Positions 22,239 through 30,758 of a stretch of 64,000 nt of DNA are shown piece after piece. Position numbers and translations under genes: made by a program. Below the pieces are notes generated by a model, which ran no database searches, was not told the DNA's origin, and saw only the letters and a program-made list of their open reading frames with translations. Positions within the stretch are counted from its first letter, which is position 1. Each line of letters begins with the position of its first letter. This DNA is from Luteimonas sp. MC1572. GTDB lineage: Bacteria; Pseudomonadota; Gammaproteobacteria; Xanthomonadales; Xanthomonadaceae. Where the stretch lies: assembly GCF_016615815.1 (NCBI RefSeq), contig NZ_CP067112.1, forward strand, positions 1,054,001 through 1,118,000, in the 5' to 3' direction.

Positions 22239-22649
22239 TCAGCGCCGAAATAGTGTGACGAAGTTCAAGGAATGGTGCGTCGTTTTGCCCGCGCTGGCCC
22301 GCGGGATGTGGGGAAATGGCCTGAGAATCAACGAGATGCCGAGGCCTGCCGGCTGACCCGATCGCCACCGGCCTGTGCCGTCCCCCAGGCACCGTCCACG
22401 CACCCGGGTCGGGCGGAGGTGGGACCTTCTTCAGGGCGCACCATGTGGTGCACGAACGCCAGCGGCCCGCCGCTGGCGTTCGTGTTTTACGCGGATGGTT
22501 CCGGGTTTGCGCCGATGAATGCCAGCTTTTCCAGCTGGGACAACTGTGATCGCGGTCGCTTTCGTGCGTGGGCGTCGCGGCTAATCTGCGCCGGCTGTAA
22601 CCATCCACGCACGGCGAACAGGGGCGCTGTTGCATACCCGGAGTCACCC
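22239..22649. other. Intergenic region between peptide and polysaccharide loci
   Basis: This 411-base gap holds one strong hairpin terminator (listed separately) and, just before it, a small inverted repeat GCACCA-TG-TGGTGC. The last 150 bases should contain the promoter of the beta-helix gene, but no clear -35/-10 pair is visible. A long in-frame extension of the next gene covers most of the gap but crosses the terminator, so it is not coding. Confidence 0.5.
22451..22488 (+). terminator. Rho-independent terminator after the hydrolase genes
   Basis: A perfect 15-base stem (22451-22465 with 22470-22484) closes on the tetraloop CCCG and is followed by TTTT. It separates the NRPS-PKS transcript from the beta-helix gene and is probably the end of the operon starting at the phosphopantetheinyl transferase. 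Confidence 0.8.
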
Positions 22650-24467
22650 ATGCGTTCGAGCTTACGTTTACCAATCCTGCGCCCGTTACCGGGCTTACCC
22701 GCCACCACCGTCATCTCCAACCCGCAACACTCCGCAACAGATTCCACCCGGCCGCATAGCGCGCCTTCCTCGTCCAAGCGGCACCGCGGCCTCGCCGCCC
22801 TCGCCGCGACCCCACTCCTGCTGGCCTTCGTGGCCGCCCCGGCCAACGCCGCCGAGTGGTTCGTCTCCCCCACCGGCAACGACAGCAGCGGCAATGGCAG
22901 CATCGGCTCGCCGTTCCGCACCGTGAAGCGCGTGCTCTCCACCACCAATGGCGTGGTGTCGGCGGGCGACACCGTCACGCTGCGCGGTGGCGCCACCTAC
23001 AACGAGTGCGACGTCCGCCTGCGCAAGCCGCTGACGCTGCGTTCCTATCCCGGCGAGCGCGCGCACATCCATTGCGACGTGAACACCCCCGACAGCGTCA
23101 CCATCCAGATCGATCCGGGTGCCTCGGGCAGCCGCCTCAGCAACCTCGAGATCAGTGGCGGGCGCTATTACGCCGTGATGCTGCAGACCAGCTGGTACCA
23201 GGGCGGCCCGTCCAGCAACAAGGGCGCCGAGAACGTGGTGCTTGAAGACCTGCTGATCCGCGATACCGGCCGTGACGGCATCAAGGTCACCCCGAAGTCG
23301 AACAACGCGACCATCCGTCGCGTCGAGATCCGCAACACCGGCAAGATGTACCCGGCCGGCACGTCGCCGGATGCGATGAACGCCGACGGCATCGACAACG
23401 TCAATGGCTCCGGCATGCTGGTCGAGGACAGCTACATCCACGACATCGCCACCACCGGCCTGTACTTCAAGGGCGGAGCGGCGGACGTGGTGGTGCAGCG
23501 CAACCGCATCGAGAACACCGGCATGGCGGGCATCCTGGTGGGCTTCGACACCAGCACCGAGTTCTTCGACCTGCAGCTCAATCCGCAGTACTACGAGTCG
23601 ATCCGCGGCACGGTGCGCAACAACGTCGTCCGCAACACGCAGTACGCGGGTATCGGCCTCTATGCGGCCAAGGATGCGCTGGTCGCCAACAACACCATCG
23701 TCAACGCGGCGCGCAAGGGCCACGGCGCCCTGTACTTCGGCGTGCCGTTCCAGGACTGGGACCCGTTGGCGGGCCGTCCGGCGAGCGTCAACCCGAAGCT
23801 GGTCAACAACCTCGTGATCCAGGACGGCGGAAACTGCATCGATATCCGCTACAGCGGTGAACTTGGCGGGCTTTCCGGCCTCAGCGGTTCGGCCAACTCG
23901 AACTACAACGGCTTCCACAACGCGAGCTGCACGTTCCGCGATTCGCGTCCCGGCAGTGGCCTGACCACGGCCGGCACGTTGGGACAGTGGCGGTCGGCCA
24001 CCGGCCAGGACGCGAACAGCAAGCTGGCCGCGTTCTCGGTCAACGCCACCGGCCACATCGCCGCGGGCAGCCCGGCCATCGGCGGCGGCATTCCGTTGTC
24101 CCAGGTGGTGCACGACATCGACATGCACGTCCGTGGCACCAGCAATGACATCGGTGCCGATCAGCTCGCCGGCGGCACGACCCCGCCGCCGACGACCAAT
24201 CCGCCGCGTCGTAACCGGCTGAAGACGCCGACGGCCACCCTGCCGCCGGTGGCGACGCCGCCGCGCCCGCGGCTCCGTGGTCCGGTCGATACCGGTACGC
24301 CTCCGGCGCGCACCCCGGCGCGTCCCGGCATCAGCAACCCGACGCTCACCACGAGCGCACCGGCCGAGGCAGCGTCCGACGTGGTGATCACGTCGCCGGC
24401 CGCCGCCGCATGGAAGACGGTGGGCAGCTGGATCGACGGCGCGAAGCAGAAGCTCTCCGCCGACTGA
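22650..24467 (+). CDS. Secreted right-handed parallel beta-helix protein
   Basis: The 605-residue product has a long basic leader followed by a signal peptide ending APANA before AEWFVSP. The body is a pectate-lyase-like parallel beta-helix with repeated turns such as NVVLEDLLIRDTGRDGIK and VVVQRNRIENTGMAGILVG. The last 110 residues are Pro/Thr-rich and disordered, without a PEP-CTERM anchor. Such folds occur in polysaccharide lyases, epimerases and alginate-type periplasmic modifiers. It is closely similar to the N-terminal domain of the fusion protein about 9 kb downstream. The ATG is preceded by GGAG. A polysaccharide-modifying or polysaccharide-binding role in the periplasm is likely; whether it is catalytic cannot be decided. 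Confidence 0.82.
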   Translation: MRSSLRLPILRPLPGLPATTVISNPQHSATDSTRPHSAPSSSKRHRGLAALAATPLLLAFVAAPANAAEWFVSPTGNDSSGNGSIGSPFRTVKRVLSTTNGVVSAGDTVTLRGGATYNECDVRLRKPLTLRSYPGERAHIHCDVNTPDSVTIQIDPGASGSRLSNLEISGGRYYAVMLQTSWYQGGPSSNKGAENVVLEDLLIRDTGRDGIKVTPKSNNATIRRVEIRNTGKMYPAGTSPDAMNADGIDNVNGSGMLVEDSYIHDIATTGLYFKGGAADVVVQRNRIENTGMAGILVGFDTSTEFFDLQLNPQYYESIRGTVRNNVVRNTQYAGIGLYAAKDALVANNTIVNAARKGHGALYFGVPFQDWDPLAGRPASVNPKLVNNLVIQDGGNCIDIRYSGELGGLSGLSGSANSNYNGFHNASCTFRDSRPGSGLTTAGTLGQWRSATGQDANSKLAAFSVNATGHIAAGSPAIGGGIPLSQVVHDIDMHVRGTSNDIGADQLAGGTTPPPTTNPPRRNRLKTPTATLPPVATPPRPRLRGPVDTGTPPARTPARPGISNPTLTTSAPAEAASDVVITSPAAAAWKTVGSWIDGAKQKLSAD

Positions 24468-24473
24468 GTGTCA

Positions 24474-24506
24474 CCTGGCTGCCGCCCGTCCCGGGCGGCA
24501 GCCAGG
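24474..24506. repeat. Perfect 15-base inverted repeat (hairpin)
   Basis: Arms CCTGGCTGCCGCCCG and CGGGCGGCAGCCAGG flank a three-base loop, seven bases after the beta-helix stop. There is no T-run, so it may stabilise the mRNA 3' end or act together with the true terminator 26 bases further on. Confidence 0.7.
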
Positions 24507-24531
24507 CCCCGGCCCCGTCGACCACACCCCA

Positions 24532-24555
24532 CGCGGCCTGCCGCGTTTTTTTTTT
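24532..24555 (+). terminator. Rho-independent terminator of the beta-helix gene
   Basis: A five-base GC stem (CGCGG/CCGCG) closes on a CCTG loop and is followed directly by ten Ts, the longest T-run noticed in the window. It isolates the beta-helix gene from the sugar-transferase gene that begins 33 bases later. Confidence 0.82.
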
Positions 24556-24588
24556 GGCCGGTTTGCAGCGTGATCGGAGTTTTTCTGG

Positions 24589-26073
24589 ATGGGCACCGCC
24601 ATGCGGCGCCCATGTCCAGTGGCCGCGATCGCTCACGGGGGTCGGCATGTTGTCGTTCAGATGCAATGGGTTGGTCCCGTGATCGGGGCCTTCGGCGGGC
24701 GTGCCCAGCGCCTCGTGCGCATCCAGTGGCTGCTCGAGTCGCTGGCCCTGCTGCTCGCCTCGGTGGCGGCGATCTGCCTGCGGTTTTCCGATGATCCCGA
24801 TGGCCGCAGCCTGCACCTGGCCATGGTGCCCTTTCCCGCGATCCTGGTACCGATGTACGTCACCATGGCGATGGCGGCATTCGGGCTCTACCAGTCCCAC
24901 GTGCGCCACAACCCCTCGGAACTGCTGCTGCGCATGGTGCTGGCGTTCGCCTTCGGTGGTGTCGGGCTGCTGGTGACCTACTACGTGCTGCCGCAGACCT
25001 ACATGGGACGCGGCCTGCTCTCGATCAACCTCGCGCTCGGGTTCGTGGCGGTTGCCGCCCTGCGCTGGGGCGCGCGCAGCCTGACGGGCGGCGCTGCCTA
25101 CAAGCGCCGCGTGCTTGTCTACGGTGCCGGCGAGCAAGCCGACCTGATCAACCGCCGCATGCGCCGCCGGGCCGACCGGCAGGCATTCTGCGTGGTCGGA
25201 TTCGTGCCGGCCCCCGGCCAGCGGGTCGTGGTGGCCGCCGACCTCCTCGTGCGCAGCCCGCTCGACCTGGTTTCCCTGACCCGCGAGTTGAGCGTGCAGG
25301 AGATCGTCCTGGCCCCGGACGAGCGTCGCGGCGGCCTGCCGATGGATGACATCCTGGCCTGCGCACAGCGTGGCATCTCCGTGGTCAACATCCCGATGTT
25401 CTTCGAGCGCGAGGCGGGCATGATCAAGCTCGAGGCGGCCGATCCGTCTTCGCTGGTGTTCTCCGGCGGCTTCGACCATTCACTGATGCGACGCCTGAGC
25501 AAGCGCTGCTTCGACCTCGCCGCTGCGACGGCGCTGCTGCTGGTGGCGTGGCCGGCCATGCTGCTGGTCGCGCTGGCCGTGCGCATCGAAGGCGACGGGC
25601 CCGTGCTCTACCGGCAGGTGCGGGTGGGCGAGGGCGGGCGCAGCTTCGAGCTGGCCAAGTTCCGCAGCATGCGCGCCGACGCCGAAGGCGATGGCGTCGC
25701 GCGATGGGCGAGCCGTGACGACAACCGCACCACGCGCGTGGGGCGCTTCATCCGCAAGACCCGCCTGGACGAACTGCCCCAGCTGTTCAACGTGCTTGCA
25801 GGCGACATGAGCTTTGTCGGCCCGCGGCCGGAGCGGCCGCAGTTCGTGCAGCAGCTCAACGGCGAGATCCGCTACTACAACGTGCGCCACTCCGTGAAAC
25901 CCGGGCTCACCGGCTGGGCGCAATTGCGCTATCCGTACGGCGCATCGGTCAGCGATGCCCACGAGAAGCTCAAGTTCGACCTCTTCTACGTCAAGAACCA
26001 GGGACTCGTGTTCGATTTCATGATCCTGCTGCAGACCGTGGAAGTCGTGCTGTTCCGGCGCGGTGCGCGCTAG
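24589..26073 (+). CDS. Polyprenyl-phosphate sugar-1-phosphate transferase (EpsB / TIGR03013-like)
   Basis: This enzyme transfers the first sugar phosphate to undecaprenyl phosphate and so starts repeat-unit assembly at the inner membrane. The 494-residue product has several N-terminal membrane helices, a nucleotide-binding-like middle domain (RVLVYGAGEQADLI), a further helix, and the C-terminal catalytic domain of the WcaJ/PglC type. That domain shows KFRSMRADAEGDG, RTTRVGRFIRKTRLDELPQ and FVGPRPERPQFV. It resembles the TIGR03013 transferases of exosortase-linked loci. The chosen ATG has GGAG nine bases upstream; an in-frame ATG 24 codons later is possible. The first-sugar identity cannot be read from sequence. 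Confidence 0.92.
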   Translation: MGTAMRRPCPVAAIAHGGRHVVVQMQWVGPVIGAFGGRAQRLVRIQWLLESLALLLASVAAICLRFSDDPDGRSLHLAMVPFPAILVPMYVTMAMAAFGLYQSHVRHNPSELLLRMVLAFAFGGVGLLVTYYVLPQTYMGRGLLSINLALGFVAVAALRWGARSLTGGAAYKRRVLVYGAGEQADLINRRMRRRADRQAFCVVGFVPAPGQRVVVAADLLVRSPLDLVSLTRELSVQEIVLAPDERRGGLPMDDILACAQRGISVVNIPMFFEREAGMIKLEAADPSSLVFSGGFDHSLMRRLSKRCFDLAAATALLLVAWPAMLLVALAVRIEGDGPVLYRQVRVGEGGRSFELAKFRSMRADAEGDGVARWASRDDNRTTRVGRFIRKTRLDELPQLFNVLAGDMSFVGPRPERPQFVQQLNGEIRYYNVRHSVKPGLTGWAQLRYPYGASVSDAHEKLKFDLFYVKNQGLVFDFMILLQTVEVVLFRRGAR

Positions 26074-26132
26074 ACCGGCCGCATGCGGCCGCGGATTCCG
26101 TTAACTGATCAGACCCTCGAACGGATGATCCA

Positions 26133-26399
26133 GTGAGCCAGCACGAAACGCGCATCCGCGCATTCATCGATGAGAACTTCCCCCCGGCGGGTCCCGGCGG
26201 GCCGCCCGCGGCCGAGCTGAGCCTGCTTGAATCGGGCGTCATCGATTCCATGGGCGTGCTGCTGCTCGTCACCTGGCTGGAGCAGGAGTTCGGCTTCATC
26301 GTCGACGACGATGAAGTGCTGCCGGAAAACCTCGACAGCATCGCCGCCATCGATGCCTTCGTCGCGCGCAAGCTCCAGGAGATGGAGCTGGCGGAGTGA
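26133..26399 (+). CDS. Acyl carrier protein
   Basis: The 88-residue product is a four-helix carrier protein. The modification motif is GVIDSMG, where the Ser would carry phosphopantetheine. An acidic helix II (TWLEQEFGFIVDDDEVL) and the DSIAAIDAFVARK end are typical of stand-alone ACPs encoded next to AMP-ligases. The start is a GTG, and the stop overlaps the GTG of the following ligase by four bases, so the two are translationally coupled. The likely role is to hold an acyl or aminoacyl group activated by that ligase. Confidence 0.88.
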   Translation: MSQHETRIRAFIDENFPPAGPGGPPAAELSLLESGVIDSMGVLLLVTWLEQEFGFIVDDDEVLPENLDSIAAIDAFVARKLQEMELAE

Positions 26400-27967
26400 C
26401 GGCACGTTGCGAGCGCTGGCTGGCGCGGGCGGCCGCGCACCAGCCCGGGAAGTCGGCGATCGTCCGCGGCGACCGCCGCGTCGACTACGCCGAGCTCCAC
26501 GCCGAGAGTGAACGCTTCGCCGCCGCGCTTGCACAACACGTCGGCCTGGAGGACGGCGAGCGCTGCGTGGTGTTCATGGACAACTCGGTCGAAGCCGCGG
26601 TCGGCGTTTTCGGCACCCTGCGCGCCGGCGGCGTGTTCTCGGTGATCAATCCCACCACCAAGGCCGACAAGCTGGCGTTCGTGCTCGCGGATTGCGGTGC
26701 GACGGTCCTGCTGACCCAGGCCAGCCTGTTGCCGGTCGCCCAGTCGGCGGCGGCGCGAGCGCCCAGCGTTCGCTGCATCGTGGTGGTCGATGCCGATGGC
26801 GATGGCGTTGATGGCGCGGCCATCGGGTACCGGCGCTTCCTCGCCGCGTCCGACCCGGCCTGCCTGCCGCCACAGGTCGGCATCGATACCGACCTGGCGA
26901 TGCTGGTCTACACATCGGGGTCGACCGGCAATCCCAAGGGCGTGATGATGACGCACGCCAACGTGCGCTTCGCGGCCACGTCGATCACCACCTACCTGCA
27001 GGCCAGCCGCGACGACGTCGTGCTCAGCGTGCTTCCCCTGGCGTTCGATTACGGCCTGTACCAGTTGCTGATGTGCGTGAAGCTGGGCGCCACCCTCGTG
27101 CTGGAGACGTCCTTCGCGTTTCCGCAGAAGGTGCTGCCGCTGCTGGCCAGCGAGCGCGTGACCGCGTTCCCGCTCGTGCCGACGATGGCGGCGCTGATCG
27201 TGCAGCTGCGCAACTTCGACCCGGCCTGGGCCGCCAGCGTGCGCTATCTCACCAACACTGCCGCTGCGCTGCCGCCCGCGCACATCCGCAGGTTGCAGGA
27301 CCTGTTCCCGGCCGCGCGGGTGTATTCGATGTATGGGATGACCGAATCCAAGCGCTGCACCTGGCTGCCGCCGGAGGAGCTTGCGCGACGCCCGGAGAGC
27401 GTCGGCATCGCCATCCCCGGCACGCAGGCCTGGGTGGCCGACGATGCCGGGCGACCGCTGCCTGCGGGCGAGGTCGGCGAACTGGTGGTGCGCGGTGGCC
27501 ACGTGATGCAGGGCTACTGGAACAATGCCGAAGCCACCGCGCGCGCGCTGCGCCCCGGCCGCTACCCCTGGGAGCGGGTGCTGCACACCGGTGACCTGTT
27601 CCGCATGGATGCCGAGGGGTTCCTGTACTTCGTCGGCCGCAAGGACGACATCCTCAAGTCGCGTGGCGAGAAGGTCAGCCCCAAGGAAGTCGAGAACGTG
27701 CTGTATGCGATGCACGGCGTGCGCGAGGCCGCACTGGTGGGTGTTCCCGATCCGGTGCTCGGCCATGCGCTGAAGGCGCTGCTGGTGGTCGACGATCCCG
27801 GCCTGGACGCGCGCGCGGTTATCGCGCACTGCCGCGCCCACCTCGAGGAGTTCATGGTGCCGCGCACGGTGGAGTTCCGCGAATCGCTGCCCAAGACCGG
27901 CACCGGCAAGATCCGGCGCAGCGAACTCCAGGCCGAAGCCGAGGGGCGCCAGGCCGCGGAGGCCTGA
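26396..27967 (+). CDS. Acyl-AMP ligase / acyl-CoA synthetase-like, exosortase-A-associated type
   Basis: The 523-residue product belongs to the ANL adenylating superfamily. It has YTSGSTGNPKG (P-loop), SMYGMTE, LHTGDLFRMDAEGFLYFVGR with the hinge after KDDILKSRGEKVSP, and the C-terminal Lys in LPKTGTGKIRR. It is coupled to the ACP upstream and probably loads that ACP directly. Loci with exosortase A often encode a similar ligase (TIGR03098), and this looks like that type. The substrate is unknown. It ends 20 bases before the convergent end of the amidotransferase gene. Confidence 0.88.
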   Translation: MTARCERWLARAAAHQPGKSAIVRGDRRVDYAELHAESERFAAALAQHVGLEDGERCVVFMDNSVEAAVGVFGTLRAGGVFSVINPTTKADKLAFVLADCGATVLLTQASLLPVAQSAAARAPSVRCIVVVDADGDGVDGAAIGYRRFLAASDPACLPPQVGIDTDLAMLVYTSGSTGNPKGVMMTHANVRFAATSITTYLQASRDDVVLSVLPLAFDYGLYQLLMCVKLGATLVLETSFAFPQKVLPLLASERVTAFPLVPTMAALIVQLRNFDPAWAASVRYLTNTAAALPPAHIRRLQDLFPAARVYSMYGMTESKRCTWLPPEELARRPESVGIAIPGTQAWVADDAGRPLPAGEVGELVVRGGHVMQGYWNNAEATARALRPGRYPWERVLHTGDLFRMDAEGFLYFVGRKDDILKSRGEKVSPKEVENVLYAMHGVREAALVGVPDPVLGHALKALLVVDDPGLDARAVIAHCRAHLEEFMVPRTVEFRESLPKTGTGKIRRSELQAEAEGRQAAEA

Positions 27968-27986
27968 GCCGCCACGGACGCCCGGG

Positions 27987-29954
27987 TCAGGCGGCCCCGG
28001 CCGCTGCTTCCTCGCGCCGCCGCCCGCCGGCGGCGTGGATGCCCTGCAGCAGGCGCGTGGAGAGGATGCCGACGAAGGCCTGGTTGTCGGCGAAGCCTCC
28101 CGCGTTGCCGGCACGCGCTTTCTCGTACAGGCGCGACACCGCGTCGGCGTCGAACATGCCATCGGCGCGGATCGCGTCGCGATCGAAGGCTTCGGCCACG
28201 TAGTCGAGCGGCTTTCCGTCGACGAAAAAGCATTCGCTGTCGGGAGCCCGATAGGGCTGTTTCGTGCGGCTGAGGATGTCGGCCGGCAACAGGTCGGCCA
28301 AGGCCTTGCGCAGCACGTGCTTTTCGGACAACCCATGCAGTTTCCACTGCGGCGGCAGGCGGTTCGCGAACTCGACCAGGGTGTGGTCGAGAAAGGGATA
28401 GCGGCCCTCGATCGAGGCCGCCATCGCCGCGCGATCGCCCTGGCTGGCCAGCAGATACCCGGCGAGCAACGTCTTCGCCTCCACGTACTGGTCGCGGGCC
28501 AGCGGCGTCCAGCGCATGAGCGCGGCTGGCAGGCGGGACTCCACCAGCGCCAGCGGGTCGAAGCCGGCGACCGCGGTGCGGAGTTCGGGTGACAGGAACC
28601 GGAGCGCGCGCCCCGACGTGGTCCAGCGCGGCACGTGCGAAAACACGGGCCGGTCGATGTGCTCCATGCCCTGCCCGAAAAACGCCGCGGCGAACGCGGG
28701 ATTGGACGATGGCGAATTGGCGAGATAGCCGTACAGGCGTCCGAGCAGGCGGGGACGCGCGCTGGATCCGGGCTGGCGTGACCAGAAACGGCGGATCTTG
28801 GCTTCCTTGAACAGGTCGTAGCCGGCGAAGACCTCGTCGGCGCCTTCGCCGGTCAGCACCACGCGATACCCCTGGCGCCGCACGTCGTCGGCAAGCAGCA
28901 TCAGGGGCACGCCCGCGGTGCGCAGCACCGGGGTTTCGGCATGCGCGATGAAGCGCCGGAATGCCTGGCCGATGTCGGCGGCTCCCACATGCAGCGTGGT
29001 GTGGTCCGTCCCGAGGTGCCGGACCATGGCCTGCTGGTGCCGGCTCTCGTCGAACTCGCGCTGCGCGAACGCCACCGAGAACGTGCGCACCGGCGTATTC
29101 GTGGCGGTGCGGATCAGGGCGGCGATGCCCGACGAGTCCAGGCCACCGCTGAGGTAGGCGCCCACCGGTACGTCGGCGCGCAGCTGCAGCCGGACGGCAT
29201 CCACGAGCCGCTCGCGCAGTTCGCCCGCGGCCTGGTCGATGTCATGCCAGTGACGGGCCGGGTCGGACGCGTCCGGGAAGGTCAAGTCCCAGTAGCGGCG
29301 CAGGCGCTCACGACCGTCGGCCTCGATGGTCAGGAGGTGGCCGGGCGGCAGCGTGGCCACACCTTGCCAGACGGTGTCGGGATCGAGCGGCGCCCACAGG
29401 GTCAGCGCCTGGGCGAGGCCCGTCGGATCAATGCATGCGTGTCCAGGCAGCGCCGCGAAGAGCGCCTTGGCCTCGGAGGCGAACCAGAGCGCGCCGCGCG
29501 CGCGCGTGTAGTACAGCGGGCGGATGCCGAGGCGGTCGCGCGCCAGCACCAGCCGGCGCCGGCTGCCATCCCACAGGGCGATGGCGAACTGGCCGTTGAG
29601 GTGGTCGACGAACGCATCTCCGTGCCGCTGGTACAGATGCACGATTACTTCGGTATCCGACCGCGTGTGGAACACGTGGCCCTGCGCTTCGAGCCGGGCT
29701 CGCAGTTCGATGAAATTGAAGATCTCGCCGTTGAAGACGATCCACACCTGGGCGTCCGGACTGGCCATCGGCTGGGCGCCGGTGGCGAGGTCGATGATGG
29801 ACAGGCGCGCGTGCGCGAGACCCACGCCCTCGCTGACGTGGAAGCCGTAGCCGTCGGGACCACGATGGGCGAGGGTGGTGATCATCGATGCCAGCACCGC
29901 GCGCGCATCGTGCGCGGCAATGCCGGCCCCCAGATAGCCGGCCAACCCGCACAT
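27987..29954 (-). CDS. Asparagine synthase-like amidotransferase
   Basis: The 655-residue product begins MCGLAGYLGAG. Cys2 is the class II glutaminase nucleophile, and RGPDGYG and FNGEIFNFIELR complete the N-terminal glutaminase. The synthetase half has the pyrophosphatase loop SGGLDSS at 269-275 and LTGEGADEVFAGYD. Such AsnB-like proteins in polysaccharide loci, including exosortase-linked ones, are thought to amidate a carboxylate on a sugar or on a bound substrate rather than to make free asparagine. It is the last gene of a leftward group with the J-domain and deacetylase genes; the J-domain stop and this start are two bases apart. Confidence 0.92.
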   Translation of the reverse strand: MCGLAGYLGAGIAAHDARAVLASMITTLAHRGPDGYGFHVSEGVGLAHARLSIIDLATGAQPMASPDAQVWIVFNGEIFNFIELRARLEAQGHVFHTRSDTEVIVHLYQRHGDAFVDHLNGQFAIALWDGSRRRLVLARDRLGIRPLYYTRARGALWFASEAKALFAALPGHACIDPTGLAQALTLWAPLDPDTVWQGVATLPPGHLLTIEADGRERLRRYWDLTFPDASDPARHWHDIDQAAGELRERLVDAVRLQLRADVPVGAYLSGGLDSSGIAALIRTATNTPVRTFSVAFAQREFDESRHQQAMVRHLGTDHTTLHVGAADIGQAFRRFIAHAETPVLRTAGVPLMLLADDVRRQGYRVVLTGEGADEVFAGYDLFKEAKIRRFWSRQPGSSARPRLLGRLYGYLANSPSSNPAFAAAFFGQGMEHIDRPVFSHVPRWTTSGRALRFLSPELRTAVAGFDPLALVESRLPAALMRWTPLARDQYVEAKTLLAGYLLASQGDRAAMAASIEGRYPFLDHTLVEFANRLPPQWKLHGLSEKHVLRKALADLLPADILSRTKQPYRAPDSECFFVDGKPLDYVAEAFDRDAIRADGMFDADAVSRLYEKARAGNAGGFADNQAFVGILSTRLLQGIHAAGGRRREEAAAGAA

Positions 29955-29956
29955 GG

Positions 29957-30742
29957 TCAGTCGTCCCCGTGGGCCTGGGGCGCGACGTCTGCAGTCATGG
30001 CCGCATGGTCCGCGCAGGCGCGCGGCCGTGCGCTGGCGGTGCGTCTGGCCCCGCCCGCTGTCGCGTGCTGCGGGCGCTGCGTGGCGACCGGCAGTGGATG
30101 CAGCGGGGTGTTGTGCCAGTCCGCCAGCCGCCCGCACTCGAAGTGCACCCAGGACGGTCCATACATCCAGAGCGAGTCGCTGGCGTCGCGCACCATGGGT
30201 TCGCCGAGCAGGACCGCGACGGTGCGGCGGTCCATGCCGGGTACGAGCTGTACGTCCATCGGGGCTTCCGCGAAAGGCGCGGCCTGCGGAGACTCGGCGG
30301 CCGGCGCGGCTGGCTCTTCGGAGGCCGGCAGCCAGTGCCAGGTTGCACCCGCCACGATCAGCACCGTCAGCACCGAGCGCATCCACATTGCATGGCGTGT
30401 GGCCGAGGGGGGCAGCTGCGCCGTGGGTGACGCGGTGCGGGCCTGCATGTGCCGCCCGTTCCACTGGCTGCCATGTTGCAGCGGCGCGGTCTGCGCGGTG
30501 GTGCCGGCGGCGTGCGCCGGAGCCCCGGGCAGCCGGCCACGCGCGCGATGGAAGTCCAGCGCGGCGGCGTAGCCCAGGTTGAGCGCGATGAGCCTGTCGG
30601 GATCGCGCGGTCCGGTGGCGGGCCGGTCGGGATGCAGCTCCGCGACGCGGCGGCGGTACGCCTGCTTGAACGCGTGCAGGCCGCACTGCGGCGAGACGCC
30701 GAGCTCGGCATAGAGCCTTGCGAAGTCGGTCGCATGGTTCAT
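29957..30742 (-). CDS. Membrane-anchored J-domain protein
   Basis: The 261-residue product begins with a J domain. LYAELGVSPQCGLHAFKQAY leads into HPD at residues 37-39, the motif that stimulates Hsp70 ATPase. A proline/alanine linker follows, then one membrane segment (MWMRSVLTVLIVAGATWHWL), then a domain with VPGMDRRTVAVLLGEPMVRD and a tryptophan-containing strand, which looks like a SmpA/OmlA-type fold. The cytoplasmic J domain would recruit DnaK to the membrane. Its place between deacetylase and amidotransferase suggests a folding or assembly role for the polysaccharide machinery. The upstream in-frame extension was discarded because it overlaps the deacetylase gene. Confidence 0.8.
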   Translation of the reverse strand: MNHATDFARLYAELGVSPQCGLHAFKQAYRRRVAELHPDRPATGPRDPDRLIALNLGYAAALDFHRARGRLPGAPAHAAGTTAQTAPLQHGSQWNGRHMQARTASPTAQLPPSATRHAMWMRSVLTVLIVAGATWHWLPASEEPAAPAAESPQAAPFAEAPMDVQLVPGMDRRTVAVLLGEPMVRDASDSLWMYGPSWVHFECGRLADWHNTPLHPLPVATQRPQHATAGGARRTASARPRACADHAAMTADVAPQAHGDD

Positions 30743-30758
30743 CGCCGGGGCAGCGGCT

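Noticed and set aside
22437..22452. Short palindrome GCACCA-TG-TGGTGC as an operator
   Set aside because: It lies at the base of the terminator, far from any start codon, and six-base arms are expected by chance in such GC-rich DNA.
24120..24467. PEP-CTERM sorting signal at the end of the beta-helix protein
   Set aside because: The tail is Pro/Thr-rich but has no Pro-Glu-Pro motif, hydrophobic helix and basic end.
28941..30572. Plus-strand open frame over the amidotransferase and J-domain genes
   Set aside because: The minus strand shows the intact Cys2 glutaminase, SGGLDSS loop and HPD motif; the plus-strand translation has no family features.
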